The notes under the pieces were generated by a model. The model was not told the DNA's origin. It saw nothing but the letters and a program-made list of their open reading frames with translations, and did no database searches. A program made the position numbers and the translations under genes. Shown piece by piece: positions 23,737 to 37,936 of a DNA stretch of 64,000 nt (its first letter is position 1; each line of letters begins with the position of its first letter). The stretch is from Haliclystus octoradiatus (lineage: Eukaryota > Cnidaria > Staurozoa > Stauromedusae > Haliclystidae), in the NCBI GenBank assembly GCA_916610825.1, contig CAKAJK010000003.1, positions 806,001 to 870,000 of the forward strand, in the 5' to 3' direction.

Positions 23737-26581
23737 TTCTTGTTCAGAATTTTGCACTGATTCCAAATATACTATTTGTGAAATGATTGCTCAACTATAA
23801 CTCGAGTAATTAGTGTTTGAAGATTTCCCTTGTTTAAAGTTGAAAATTTGAAACTGTTAAATAGAAGTTTTGAATACAATATTCTTGTTCAGAATTTTTC
23901 ACTGATTCCAAATATACTATTTGTGAAACGATTAAGCCATTATAACTCGGGAAATTCTTGTTTTAGTTTGACGTACAAAACTTTGTTAAAATTCGAAATT
24001 TCAAAACTGTACATTTTAAACTTTTGAGAACATTATTCTTGTTCAGAATTTTGCACTGATTCCAAATATACTATTTGTGAAATGATTGATCAACTATAAC
24101 TCGAGTAATTCGTGTTTGAAGATTTCCTTTGTTTAAAGTTGAAAATTTGAAACTGTTAAATAGAGGTTTTGAATACAATATTCTTGTTCAGAATTTTTCA
24201 CTGATTCCAAATATACTATTTGTGAAACGATTACGCCATTATAACTCGAGAAATTCTTGTTTTAGTTTGACGTACAAAACTTTGTTAAAATTCGAAATTT
24301 CAAAACTGTACATTTTAAACTTTTGAGAACATTATTCTTGTTCAGAATTTTGCACTGATTCCAAATATACTATTTGTGAAATGATTGATCAACTATAACT
24401 CGAGTAATTCGTGTTTGAAGATTTCCTTTGTTTAAAGTTGAAAATTTGAAACTGTTAAATATAAGTTTTGAATACAATATTCTTGTTCAGAATTTTTCAC
24501 TGATTCCAAATATACTATTTGTGAAACGATTACGCCATTATAACTCGAGAAATTGTTGTTTTAGTTTGACGTACAAAACTTTGTTAAAATTCGAAATTTC
24601 AAAACTGTACATTTTAAACTTTTGAGAACATTATTCTTGTTCAGAATTTTGCACTGATTCCAAATATACTATTTGTGAAATGATAACTCAACTATAACTC
24701 GAGTAATTCGTGTTTGAAGATTTCTTTTGTTTAAAGTTGAAAATTTGAAACTGTAAAATATAAGTTTTGAATACAATATTCTTGTTCAGAATTTTTCACT
24801 GATTCCAAATATACTATTTGTGAAACGATTACGCCATTATAACTCGAGAAATTGTTGTTTTAGTTTGACGTACAAAACTTTGTTAAAATTCGAAATTTCA
24901 AAACTGTGCATTTTAAACTTCTGAGAACATTATTCTTGTTCAGAATTTTTCACTGATTCCAAATATACTATTTGTGAAATGATTGATCAACTATAACTCG
25001 AGTAATTCGTGTTTGAAGATTTCCTTTGTTTAAAGTTGAAAATTTGAAACTGTTAAATAGAGGTTTTGAATACAATATTCTTGTTCAGAATTTTTCACTG
25101 ATTCCAAATATACTATTTGTGAAACGATTACGCCATTATAACTCGAGAAATTCTTGTTTTAGTTTGACGTACAAAACTTTGTTAAAATTCGAAATTTCAA
25201 AACTGTACATTTTAAACTTTTGAGAACATTATTCTTGTTCAGAATTTTGCACTGATTCCAAATATACTATTTGTGAAATGATTGATCAACTATAACTCGA
25301 GTAATTCGTGTTTGAAGATTTCCTTTGTTTAAAGTTGAAAATTTGAAACTGTTAAATAGAAGTTTTGAATACAATATTCTTGTTCAGAATTTTTCACTGA
25401 TTCCAAATATACTATTTGTGAAACGATTACGCCATTATAACTCGAGAAATTGTTGTTTTAGTTTGACGTACAAAACTTTGTTAAAATTCGAAATTTCAAA
25501 ACTGTACATTTTAAACTTTTGAGAACATTATTCTTGTTCAGAATTTTGCACTGATTCCAAATATACTATTTGTGAAATGATAACTCAACTATAACTCGAG
25601 TAATTCGTGTTTGAAGATTTCTTTTGTTTAAAGTTGAAAATTTGAAACTGTAAAATATAAGTTTTGAATACAATATTCTTGTTCAGAATTTTTCACTGAT
25701 TCCAAATATACTATTTGTGAAACGATTACGCCATTATAACTCGAGAAATTGTTGTTTTAGTTTGACGTACAAAACTTTGTTAAAATTCGAAATTTCAAAA
25801 CTGTGCATTTTAAACTTTTGAGAACATTATTCTTGTTCAGAATTTTGCACTGATTCCAAATATACTATTTGTGAAATGATTGCTCAACTATAACTCGAGT
25901 AATTCGTGTTTGAAGATTTCTTTTGTTTAAAGTTGAAAATTTGAAACTGTAAAATAGAAGTTTTGAATACAATATTCTTGTTCAGAATTTTTCACTGATT
26001 CCAAATATACTATTTGTGAAACGATTACGCCATTATAACTCGAGAAATTCTTGTTTTAGTTTGACTTACAAAACTTTGTTAAAATTCGAAATTTAAAAAC
26101 TGTGCATTTTAAACTTTTGAGAACATTATTCTTGTTCAGAATTTTGCACTGATTCCAAATATACTATTTGTGAAATGATTGCTCAACCATAACTTGAGTA
26201 ATTCGTGTTTGAAGATTTCTTATGTTTAAAGTTGAAAATTTGAAACTGTAAAATATAAGTTTTGAATACAATATTCTTGTTCAGAATTTTTCACTGATTC
26301 CAAATATACTATTTGTGAAACGATTACGCCATTATAACTCGAGAAATTGTTGTTTTAGTTTGACGTACAAAACTTTGTTAAAATTCGAAATTTCAAAACT
26401 GTACATTTTAAACTTTTGAGAACATTATTCTTGTTCAGAATTTTTCACTGATTCCAAATATACTATTTGTGAAACGATTACGCTATTATAACTCGAGAAA
26501 TTGTTGTTTTAGTTTGACGTACAAAACTTTGTTAAAATTCGAAATTTCAAAACTGTACATTTTAAACTTTTGAGAACATTA
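23737..26581. repeat. Domain II large block, copy 3 (2845 bp)
   Basis: The order is f'-d-g-h-d-g-h-i-j plus the extra B half (26428-26581), the same length as copy 1. The first g unit has ctgttaaatataag, a combination of g and h marks. The copy ends where Domain III types begin. Confidence 0.8.
26428..26581. repeat. Extra B half (cgctatt)
   Basis: Third copy of the 18944 half. It ends in ctgtacatt where the other two have ctgtgcatt. Confidence 0.85.
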
Positions 26582-26880
26582 TTCTTGTTCAGAATTTTGC
26601 ACTGATTCCAAATATACTATTTGTGAAATGATTGCTCAACTATAACTCGAGTAATTCGTGTTTGAAGATTTCCTTTGTTTAAAGTTGAAAATTTGAAACT
26701 GTAAAATAGAAGTTTTGAATACAATATTCTTGTTCAGAATTTTTCACTGATTCCAAATATACTATTTGTGAAACGATTACGCCATTATAACTCGAGAAAT
26801 TCTTGTTTTAGTTTGACGTACAAAACTTTGTTAAAATTCGAAATTTCAAAACTGTACATTTTAAACTTTTGAGAACTCTA
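26582..26880. repeat. Transition unit between Domains II and III
   Basis: A single unit with cctttg, ctgtaaaatag, aaattcttg, ctgtacatt and the new tail aactcta. It resembles U6 of Domain III but lacks the U6 1 bp deletion. From here on all A halves have ctgtaaaat. Confidence 0.7.
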
Positions 26881-27776
26881 TTCTTGTTCACAATTTTGCA
26901 CTGATTCCAAATATACTATTTGTGAAATGATTGCTCAACTATAACTCGAGTAATTCGTGTTTGAAGATTTCCTTTGTTTAAAGTTGAAAATTTGAAACTG
27001 TAAAATAGAAGTTTTGAATACAATATTCTTGTTAAGAATTTTTCACTGATTCCAAATATACTATTTGTGAAACGATTACGCCATTATAACTCGAGAAATT
27101 GTTGTTTTAGTTTGACGTACAAAACTTTGTTAAAATTCGAAATTTCAAAACTGTGCATTTTAAACTTTTGAGAACATTATTCTTGTTCAGAATTTTGCAC
27201 TGATTCCAAATATACTATTTGTGAAATGATTGCTCAACTATAACTCGAGTAATTCGTGTTTGAAGATTTCTTTCGTTTAAAGTTGAAAATTTGAAACTGT
27301 AAAATATAAGTTTTGAATACAATATTCTTGTTCAGAATTTTTCACTGATTCCAAATATACTATTTGTGAAACGATTACGCCATTATAACTCGAGAAATTG
27401 TTGTTTTAGTTTGACGTACAAAACTTTGTTAAAATTCGAAATTTCAAAACTGTGCATTTTAAACTTTTGAGAACATTATTCTTGTTCAGAATTTTGCACT
27501 GATTCCAAATATACTATTTGTGAAATGATTGCTCAACTATAACTCGAGTAATTCGTGTTTGAAGATTTCCTTTGTTTAAAGTTGAAAATTTAAACTGTAA
27601 AATATAAGTTTTGAATACAATATTCTTGTTCAGAATTTTTCACTGATTCCAAATATACTATTTGTGAAACGATTACGCCATTATAACTCGAGAAATTCTT
27701 GTTTTAGTTTGACGTACAAAACTTTGTTAAAATTCGAAATTTCAAAACTGTACATTTTAAACTTTTGAGAACTCTA
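26881..27776. repeat. Short Domain III block U1-U5-U6 (896 bp)
   Basis: Three units only. U5 has ttctttcg near 27271, as in X blocks. U2-U4 are missing, consistent with an in-register deletion of three units. U6 here has cctttg. Confidence 0.75.
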
Positions 27777-29569
27777 TTCTTGTTCACAATTTTGCACTGA
27801 TTCCAAATATACTATTTGTGAAATGATTGCTCAACTATAACTCGAGTAATTCGTGTTTGAAGATTTCCTTTGTTTAAAGTTGAAAATTTGAAACTGTAAA
27901 ATAGAAGTTTTGAATACAATATTCTTGTTAAGAATTTTTCACTGATTCCAAATATACTATTTGTGAAACGATTACGCCATTATAACTCGAGAAATTGTTG
28001 TTTTAGTTTGACGTACAAAACTTTGTTAAAATTCGAAATTTCAAAACTGTGCATTTTAAACTTTTGAGAACATTATTCTTGTTCAGAATTTTGCACTGAT
28101 TCCAAATATACTATTTGTGAAATGATTGCTCAACTATAACTCGAGTAATTCGTGTTTGAAGATTTCTTTTGTTTAAAGTTGAAAATTTGAAACTGTAAAA
28201 TATAAGTTTTGAATACAATATTCTTGTTCAGAATTTTTCACTGATTCCAAATATACTATTTGTGAAACGATTACGCCATTATAACTCGAGAAATTGTTGT
28301 TTTAGTTTGACGTACAAAACTTTGTTAAAATTCGAAATTTCAAAACTGTGCATTTTAAACTTTTGAGAACATTATTCTTGTTCAGAATTTTGCACTGATT
28401 CCAAATATACTATTTGTGAAATGATTGCTCAACTATAACTCGAGTAATTCGTGTTTGAAGATTTCTTTTGTTTAAAGTTGAAAATTTGAAACTGTAAAAT
28501 ATAAGTTTTGAATACAATATTCTTGTTCAGAATTTTTCACTGATTCCAAATATACTATTTGTGAAACGATTACGCCATTATAACTTGAGAAATTGTTGTT
28601 TTAGTTTGACGTAAAAAACTTGGTTAAAATTCGAAATTTCAAAACTGTGCATTTTAAACTTTTGAGAACATTATTCTTGTTCAGAATTTTGCACTGATTC
28701 CAAATATACTATTTGTGAAATGATAACTCAACTATAACTCGAGTAATTCGTGTTTGAAGATTTCTTTTGTTTAAAGTTGAAAATTTGAAACTGTAAAATA
28801 TAAGTTTTGAATACAATATTCTTGTTCAGAATTTTTCACTGATTCCAAATATACTATTTGTGAAACGATTACGCCATTATAACTCGAGAAATTGTTGTTT
28901 TAGTTTGACGTACAAAACTTTGTTAAAATTCGAAATTTCAAAACTGTGCATTTTAAACTTTTGAGAACATTATTCTTGTTCAGAATTTTGCACTGATTCC
29001 AAATATACTATTTGTGAAATGATTGCTCAACTATAACTCGAGTAATTCGTGTTTGAAGATTTCTTTCGTTTAAAGTTGAAAATTTGAAACTGTAAAATAT
29101 AAGTTTTGAATACAATATTCTTGTTCAGAATTTTTCACTGATTCCAAATATACTATTTGTGAAACGATTACGCCATTATAACTCGAGAAATTGTTGTTTT
29201 AGTTTGACGTACAAAACTTTGTTAAAATTCGAAATTTCAAAACTGTGCATTTTAAACTTTTGAGAACATTATTCTTGTTCAGAATTTTGCACTGATTCCA
29301 AATATACTATTTGTGAAATGATTGCTCAACTATAACTCGAGTAATTCGTGTTTGAAGATTTCTTTTGTTTAAAGTTGAAAATTTAAACTGTAAAATATAA
29401 GTTTTGAATACAATATTCTTGTTCAGAATTTTTCACTGATTCCAAATATACTATTTGTGAAACGATTACGCCATTGTAACTCGAGAAATTCTTGTTTTAG
29501 TTTGACGTACAAAACTTTGTTAAAATTCGAAATTTCAAAACTGTACATTTTAAACTTTTGAGAACTCTA
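27777..29569. repeat. Domain III block, version X (1793 bp)
   Basis: U1 to U6. Marks of X are gtaaaaaacttgg in U3 (near 28613) and ttctttcg in U5 (near 29063). U6 has a private cattgtaac near 29473. Confidence 0.85.
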
Positions 29570-31362
29570 TTCTTGTTCACAATTTTGCACTGATTCCAAA
29601 TATACTATTTGTGAAATGATTGCTCAACTATAACTCGAGTAATTCGTGTTTGAAGATTTCCTTTGTTTAAAGTTGAAAATTTGAAACTGTAAAATAGAAG
29701 TTTTGAATACAATATTCTTGTTAAGAATTTTTCACTGATTCCAAATATACTATTTGTGAAACGATTACGCCATTATAACTCGAGAAATTGTTGTTTTAGT
29801 TTGACGTACAAAACTTTGTTAAAATTCGAAATTTCAAAACTGTGCATTTTAAACTTTTGAGAACATTATTCTTGTTCAGAATTTTGCACTGATTCCAAAT
29901 ATACTATTTGTGAAATGATTGCTCAACTATAACTCGAGTAATTCGTGTTTGAAGATTTCTTTTGTTTAAAGTTGAAAATTTGAAACTGTAAAATATAAGT
30001 TTTGAATACAATATTCTTGTTCAGAATTTTTCACTGATTCCAAATATACTATTTGTGAAACGATTACGCCATTATAACTCGAGAAATTGTTGTTTTAGTT
30101 TGACGTACAAAACTTTGTTAAAATTCGAAATTTCAAAACTGTGCATTTTAAACTTTTGAGAACATTATTCTTGTTCAGAATTTTGCACTGATTCCAAATA
30201 TACTATTTGTGAAATGATTGCTCAACTATAACTCGAGTAATTCGTGTTTGAAGATTTCTTTTGTTTAAAGTTGAAAATTTGAAACTGTAAAATATAAGTT
30301 TTGAATACAATATTCTTGTTCAGAATTTTTCACTGATTCCAAATATACTATTTGTGAAACGATTACGCCATTATAACTTGAGAAATTGTTGTTTTAGTTT
30401 GACGTACAAAACTTGGTTAAAATTCGAAATTTCAAAACTGTGCATTTTAAACTTTTGAGAACATTATTCTTGTTCAGAATTTTGCACTGATTCCAAATAT
30501 ACTATTTGTGAAATGATAACTCAACTATAACTCGAGTAATTCGTGTTTGAAGATTTCTTTTGTTTAAAGTTGAAAATTTGAAACTGTAAAATATAAGTTT
30601 TGAATACAATATTCTTGTTCAGAATTTTTCACTGATTCCAAATATACTATTTGTGAAACGATTACGCCATTATAACTCGAGAAATTGTTGTTTTAGTTTG
30701 ACGTACAAAACTTTGTTAAAATTCAAAATTTCAAAACTGTGCATTTTAAACTTTTGAGAACATTATTCTTGTTCAGAATTTTGCACTGATTCCAAATATA
30801 CTATTTGTGAACTGATTGCTCAACTATAACTCGAGTAATTCGTGTTTGAAGATTTCCTTTGTTTAAAGTTGAAAATTTGAAACTGTAAAATAGAAGTTTT
30901 GAATACAATATTCTTGTTCAGAATTTTTCACTGATTCCAAATATACTATTTGTGAAACGATTACGCTTTTATAACTCGAGAAATTGTTGTTTTAGTTTGA
31001 CGTACAAAACTTTGTTAAAATTCGAAATTTCAAAACTGTGCATTTTAAACTTTTGAGAACATTATTCTTGTTCAGAATTTTGCACTGATTCCAAATATAC
31101 TATTTGTGAAATGATTGCTCAACTATAACTCGAGTAATTCGTGTTTGAAGATTTCTTTTGTTTAAAGTTGAAAATTTAAACTGTAAAATATAAGTTTTGA
31201 ATACAATATTCTTGTTCAGAATTTTTCACTGATTCCAAATATACTATTTGTGAAACGATTACGCCATTATAACTCGAGAAATTCTTGTTTTAGTTTGACG
31301 TACAAAACTTTGTTAAAATTCGAAATTTCAAAACTGTACATTTTAAACTTTTGAGAACTCTA
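29570..31362. repeat. Domain III block, version Y (1793 bp)
   Basis: U1 to U6. Marks of Y are gtacaaaacttgg in U3, attcaaaattt in U4 (near 30724), and in place of the X-type U5 a unit with gaactgattg (near 30810), cctttg, tagaag and cgctttt. Confidence 0.85.
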
Positions 31363-33155
31363 TTCTTGTTCACAATTTTGCACTGATTCCAAATATACTA
31401 TTTGTGAAATGATTGCTCAACTATAACTCGAGTAATTCGTGTTTGAAGATTTCCTTTGTTTAAAGTTGAAAATTTGAAACTGTAAAATAGAAGTTTTGAA
31501 TACAATATTCTTGTTAAGAATTTTTCACTGATTCCAAATATACTATTTGTGAAACGATTACGCCATTATAACTCGAGAAATTGTTGTTTTAGTTTGACGT
31601 ACAAAACTTTGTTAAAATTCGAAATTTCAAAACTGTGCATTTTAAACTTTTGAGAACATTATTCTTGTTCAGAATTTTGCACTGATTCCAAATATACTAT
31701 TTGTGAAATGATTGCTCAACTATAACTCGAGTAATTCGTGTTTGAAGATTTCTTTTGTTTAAAGTTGAAAATTTGAAACTGTAAAATATAAGTTTTGAAT
31801 ACAATATTCTTGTTCAGAATTTTTCACTGATTCCAAATATACTATTTGTGAAACGATTACGCCATTATAACTCGAGAAATTGTTGTTTTAGTTTGACGTA
31901 CAAAACTTTGTTAAAATTCGAAATTTCAAAACTGTGCATTTTAAACTTTTGAGAACATTATTCTTGTTCAGAATTTTGCACTGATTCCAAATATACTATT
32001 TGTGAAATGATTGCTCAACTATAACTCGAGTAATTCGTGTTTGAAGATTTCTTTTGTTTAAAGTTGAAAATTTGAAACTGTAAAATATAAGTTTTGAATA
32101 CAATATTCTTGTTCAGAATTTTTCACTGATTCCAAATATACTATTTGTGAAACGATTACGCCATTATAACTTGAGAAATTGTTGTTTTAGTTTGACGTAA
32201 AAAACTTGGTTAAAATTCGAAATTTCAAAACTGTGCATTTTAAACTTTTGAGAACATTATTCTTGTTCAGAATTTTGCACTGATTCCAAATATACTATTT
32301 GTGAAATGATAACTCAACTATAACTCGAGTAATTCGTGTTTGAAGATTTCTTTTGTTTAAAGTTGAAAATTTGAAACTGTAAAATATAAGTTTTGAATAC
32401 AATATTCTTGTTCAGAATTTTTCACTGATTCCAAATATACTATTTGTGAAACGATTACGCCATTATAACTCGAGAAATTGTTGTTTTAGTTTGACGTACA
32501 AAACTTTGTTAAAATTCGAAATTTCAAAACTGTGCATTTTAAACTTTTGAGAACATTATTCTTGTTCAGAATTTTGCACTGATTCCAAATATACTATTTG
32601 TGAAATGATTGCTCAACTATAACTCGAGTAATTCGTGTTTGAAGATTTCTTTCGTTTAAAGTTGAAAATTTGAAACTGTAAAATATAAGTTTTGAATACA
32701 ATATTCTTGTTCAGAATTTTTCACTGATTCCAAATATACTATTTGTGAAACGATTACGCCATTATAACTCGAGAAATTGTTGTTTTAGTTTGACGTACAA
32801 AACTTTGTTAAAATTCGAAATTTCAAAACTGTGCATTTTAAACTTTTGAGAACATTATTCTTGTTCAGAATTTTGCACTGATTCCAAATATACTATTTGT
32901 GAAATGATTGCTCAACTATAACTCGAGTAATTCGTGTTTGAAGATTTCTTTTGTTTAAAGTTGAAAATTTAAACTGTAAAATATAAGTTTTGAATACAAT
33001 ATTCTTGTTCAGAATTTTTCACTGATTCCAAATATACTATTTGTGAAACGATTACGCCATTATAACTCGAGAAATTCTTGTTTTAGTTTGACGTACAAAA
33101 CTTTGTTAAAATTCGAAATTTCAAAACTGTACATTTTAAACTTTTGAGAACTCTA
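31363..33155. repeat. Domain III block, version X (1793 bp)
   Basis: U1 to U6 with the X marks gtaaaaaacttgg in U3 and ttctttcg in U5. Nearly identical to the X block 3586 bp to its left. Confidence 0.85.
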
Positions 33156-34350
33156 TTCTTGTTCACAATTTTGCACTGATTCCAAATATACTATTTGTGA
33201 AATGATTGCTCAACTATAACTCGAGTAATTCGTGTTTGAAGATTTCCTTTGTTTAAAGTTGAAAATTTGAAACTGTAAAATAGAAGTTTTGAATACAATA
33301 TTCTTGTTAAGAATTTTTCACTGATTCCAAATATACTATTTGTGAAACGATTACGCCATTATAACTCGAGAAATTGTTGTTTTAGTTTGACGTACAAAAC
33401 TTTGTTAAAATTCGAAATTTCAAAACTGTGCATTTTAAACTTTTGAGAACATTATTCTTGTTCAGAATTTTGCACTGATTCCAAATATACTATTTGTGAA
33501 ATGATTGCTCAACTATAACTCGAGTAATTCGTGTTTGAAGATTTCTTTTGTTTAAAGTTGAAAATTTGAAACTGTAAAATATAAGTTTTGAATACAATAT
33601 TCTTGTTCAGAATTTTTCACTGATTCCAAATATACTATTTGTGAAACGATTACGCCATTATAACTCGAGAAATTGTTGTTTTAGTTTGACGTACAAAACT
33701 TTGTTAAAATTCGAAATTTCAAAACTGTGCATTTTAAACTTTTGAGAACATTATTCTTGTTCAGAATTTTGCACTGATTCCAAATATACTATTTGTGAAA
33801 TGATTGCTCAACTATAACTCGAGTAATTCGTGTTTGAAGATTTCTTTCGTTTAAAGTTGAAAATTTGAAACTGTAAAATATAAGTTTTGAATACAATATT
33901 CTTGTTCAGAATTTTTCACTGATTCCAAATATACTATTTGTGAAACGATTACGCCATTATAACTCGAGAAATTGTTGTTTTAGTTTGACGTACAAAACTT
34001 TGTTAAAATTCGAAATTTCAAAACTGTGCATTTTAAACTTTTGAGAACATTATTCTTGTTCAGAATTTTGCACTGATTCCAAATATACTATTTGTGAAAT
34101 GATTGCTCAACTATAACTCGAGTAATTCGTGTTTGAAGATTTCTTTTGTTTAAAGTTCAAAATTTAAACTTTAAAATATAAGTTTTGAATACAATATTCT
34201 TGTTCAGAATTTTTCACTGATTCCAAATATACTATTTGTGAAACGATTACGCCATTATAACTCGAGAAATTCTTGTTTTAGTTTGACGTACAAAACTTTG
34301 TTAAAATTCGAAATTTCAAAACTGTACATTTTAAACTTTTGAGAACTCTA
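33156..34350. repeat. Domain III short block U1-U2-U5-U6 (1195 bp)
   Basis: Four units; U5 has the X mark ttctttcg, and U3-U4 are absent, as after an in-register loss of two units. U6 has private changes (gttcaaaattt, aactttaaaat) near 34158. It is an extra X-type block that breaks strict X/Y alternation. Confidence 0.8.
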
Positions 34351-36143
34351 TTCTTGTTCACAATTTTGCACTGATTCCAAATATACTATTTGTGAAATGA
34401 TTGCTCAACTATAACTCGAGTAATTCGTGTTTGAAGATTTCCTTTGTTTAAAGTTGAAAATTTGAAACTGTAAAATAGAAGTTTTGAATACAATATTCTT
34501 GTTCAGAATTTTTCACTGATTCCAAATATACTATTTGTGAAACGATTACGCCATTATAACTCGAGAAATTGTTGTTTTAGTTTGACGTACAAAACTTTGT
34601 TAAAATTCGAAATTTCAAAACTGTGCATTTTAAACTTTTGAGAACATTATTCTTGTTCAGAATTTTGCACTGATTCCAAATATACTATTTGTGAAATGAT
34701 TGCTCAACTATAACTCGAGTAATTCGTGTTTGAAGATTTCTTTTGTTTAAAGTTGAAAATTTGAAACTGTAAAATATAAGTTTTGAATACAATATTCTTG
34801 TTCAGAATTTTTCACTGATTCCAAATATACTATTTGTGAAACGATTACGCCATTATAACTCGAGAAATTGTTGTTTTAGTTTGACGTACAAAACTTTGTT
34901 AAAATTCGAAATTTCAAAACTGTGCATTTTAAACTTTTGAGAACATTATTCTTGTTCAGAATTTTGCACTGATTCCAAATATACTATTTGTGAAATGATT
35001 GCTCAACTATAACTCGAGTAATTCGTGTTTGAAGATTTCTTTTGTTTAAAGTTGAAAATTTGAAACTGTAAAATATAAGTTTTGAATACAATATTCTTGT
35101 TCAGAATTTTTCACTGATTCCAAATATACTATTTGTGAAACGATTACGCCATTATAACTTGAGAAATTGTTGTTTTAGTTTGACGTACAAAACTTGGTTA
35201 AAATTCGAAATTTCAAAACTGTGCATTTTAAACTTTTGAGAACATTATTCTTGTTCAGAATTTTGCACTGATTCCAAATATACTATTTGTGAAATGATAA
35301 CTCAACTATAACTCGAGTAATTCGTGTTTGAAGATTTCTTTTGTTTAAAGTTGAAAATTTGAAACTGTAAAATATAAGTTTTGAATACAATATTCTTGTT
35401 CAGAATTTTTCACTGATTCCAAATATACTATTTGTGAAACGATTACGCCATTATAACTCGAGAAATTGTTGTTTTAGTTTGACGTACAAAACTTTGTTAA
35501 AATTCAAAATTTCAAAACTGTGCATTTTAAACTTTTGAGAACATTATTCTTGTTCAGAATTTTGCACTGATTCCAAATATACTATTTGTGAACTGATTGC
35601 TCAACTATAACTCGAGTAATTCGTGTTTGAAGATTTCCTTTGTTTAAAGTTGAAAATTTGAAACTGTAAAATAGAAGTTTTGAATACAATATTCTTGTTC
35701 AGAATTTTTCACTGATTCCAAATATACTATTTGTGAAACGATTACGCTTTTATAACTCGAGAAATTGTTGTTTTAGTTTGACGTACAAAACTTTGTTAAA
35801 ATTCGAAATTTCAAAACTGTGCATTTTAAACTTTTGAGAACATTATTCTTGTTCAGAATTTTGCACTGATTCCAAATATACTATTTGTGAAATGATTGCT
35901 CAACTATAACTCGAGTAATTCGTGTTTGAAGATTTCTTTTGTTTAAAGTTGAAAATTTAAACTGTAAAATATAAGTTTTGAATACAATATTCTTGTTCAG
36001 AATTTTTCACTGATTCCAAATATACTATTTGTGAAACGATTACGCCATTATAACTCGAGAAATTCTTGTTTTAGTTTGACGTACAAAACTTTGTTAAAAT
36101 TCGAAATTTCAAAACTGTACATTTTAAACTTTTGAGAACTCTA
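34351..36143. repeat. Domain III block, version Y (1793 bp)
   Basis: U1 to U6 with Y marks: attcaaaattt near 35504, gaactgattg near 35590, cgctttt near 35746. Its U1 lacks the usual gttaagaat and has gttcagaat. Confidence 0.85.
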
Positions 36144-37936
36144 TTCTTGTTCACAATTTTGCACTGATTCCAAATATACTATTTGTGAAATGATTGCTCA
36201 ACTATAACTCGAGTAATTCGTGTTTGAAGATTTCCTTTGTTTAAAGTTGAAAATTTGAAACTGTAAAATAGAAGTTTTGAATACAATATTCTTGTTAAGA
36301 ATTTTTCACTGATTCCAAATATACTATTTGTGAAACGATTACGCCATTATAACTCGAGAAATTGTTGTTTTAGTTTGACGTACAAAACTTTGTTAAAATT
36401 CGAAATTTCAAAACTGTGCATTTTAAACTTTTGAGAACATTATTCTTGTTCAGAATTTTGCACTGATTCCAAATATACTATTTGTGAAATGATTGCTCAA
36501 CTATAACTCGAGTAATTCGTGTTTGAAGATTTCTTTTGTTTAAAGTTGAAAATTTGAAACTGTAAAATATAAGTTTTGAATACAATATTCTTGTTCAGAA
36601 TTTTTCACTGATTCCAAATATACTATTTGTGAAACGATTACGCCATTATAACTCGAGAAATTGTTGTTTTAGTTTGACGTACAAAACTTTGTTAAAATTC
36701 GAAATTTCAAAACTGTGCATTTTAAACTTTTGAGAACATTATTCTTGTTCAGAATTTTGCACTGATTCCAAATATACTATTTGTGAAATGATTGCTCAAC
36801 TATAACTCGAGTAATTCGTGTTTGAAGATTTCTTTTGTTTAAAGTTGAAAATTTGAAACTGTAAAATATAAGTTTTGAATACAATATTCTTGTTCAGAAT
36901 TTTTCACTGATTCCAAATATACTATTTGTGAAACGATTACGCCATTATAACTTGAGAAATTGTTGTTTTAGTTTGACGTAAAAAACTTGGTTAAAATTCG
37001 AAATTTCAAAACTGTGCATTTTAAACTTTTGAGAACATTATTCTTGTTCAGAATTTTGCACTGATTCCAAATATACTATTTGTGAAATGATAACTCAACT
37101 ATAACTCGAGTAATTCGTGTTTGAAGATTTCTTTTGTTTAAAGTTGAAAATTTGAAACTGTAAAATATAAGTTTTTAATACAATATTCTTGTTCAGAATT
37201 TTTCACTGATTCCAAATATACTATTTGTGAAACGATTACGCCATTATAACTCGAGAAATTGTTGTTTTAGTTTGACGTACAAAACTTTGTTAAAATTCGA
37301 AATTTCAAAACTGTGCATTTTAAACTTTTGAGAACATTATTCTTGTTCAGAATTTTGCACTGATTCCAAATATACTATTTGTGAAATGATTGCTCAACTA
37401 TAACTCGAGTAATTCGTGTTTGAAGATTTCTTTCGTTTAAAGTTGAAAATTTGAAACTGTAAAATATAAGTTTTGAATACAATATTCTTGTTCAGAATTT
37501 TTCACTGATTCCAAATATACTATTTGTGAAACGATTACGCCATTATAACTCGAGAAATTGTTGTTTTAGTTTGACGTACAAAACTTTGTTAAAATTCGAA
37601 ATTTCAAAACTGTGCATTTTAAACTTTTGAGAACATTATTCTTGTTCAGAATTTTGCACTGATTCCAAATATACTATTTGTGAAATGATTGCTCAACTAT
37701 AACTCGAGTAATTCGTGTTTGAAGATTTCTTTTGTTTAAAGTTGAAAATTTAAACTGTAAAATATAAGTTTTGAATACAATATTCTTGTTCAGAATTTTT
37801 CACTGATTCCAAATATACTATTTGTGAAACGATTACGCCATTATAACTCGAGAAATTCTTGTTTTAGTTTGACGTACAAAACTTTGTTAAAATTCGAAAT
37901 TTCAAAACTGTACATTTTAAACTTTTGAGAACTCTA
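36144..37936. repeat. Domain III block, version X (1793 bp)
   Basis: U1 to U6 with X marks gtaaaaaacttgg near 36977 and ttctttcg near 37431. A private change gtttttaata lies near 37172 in U4. Confidence 0.85.

Larger units (their letters stand above)
11768..26581. repeat. Domain II: types e', f', d, g-j
   Basis: Units d continue from Domain I. The e and f types lose their Domain I marks (e' has cgccatt, f' has cagaattttt), and new types appear: g (aaattgttg, ctgtgcatt), h (ataactc or attactc, ttcttttg, ctgtaaaatataag), i (gacttac, gaaatttaaaaac) and j (accataacttgag, ttcttatg). Both ctgttaaat and ctgtaaaat occur, so the domain is compositionally intermediate between its neighbours. Blocks are listed separately. 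Confidence 0.85.

Noticed and set aside
44-25522. Repeated 65-residue open frames on the + strand
   Set aside because: They start at TTG, recur because the satellite recurs, do not extend through the 299 bp period, and are broken by 1 bp indels or TAA in sister units. No ribosome binding site, signal peptide or domain is visible.
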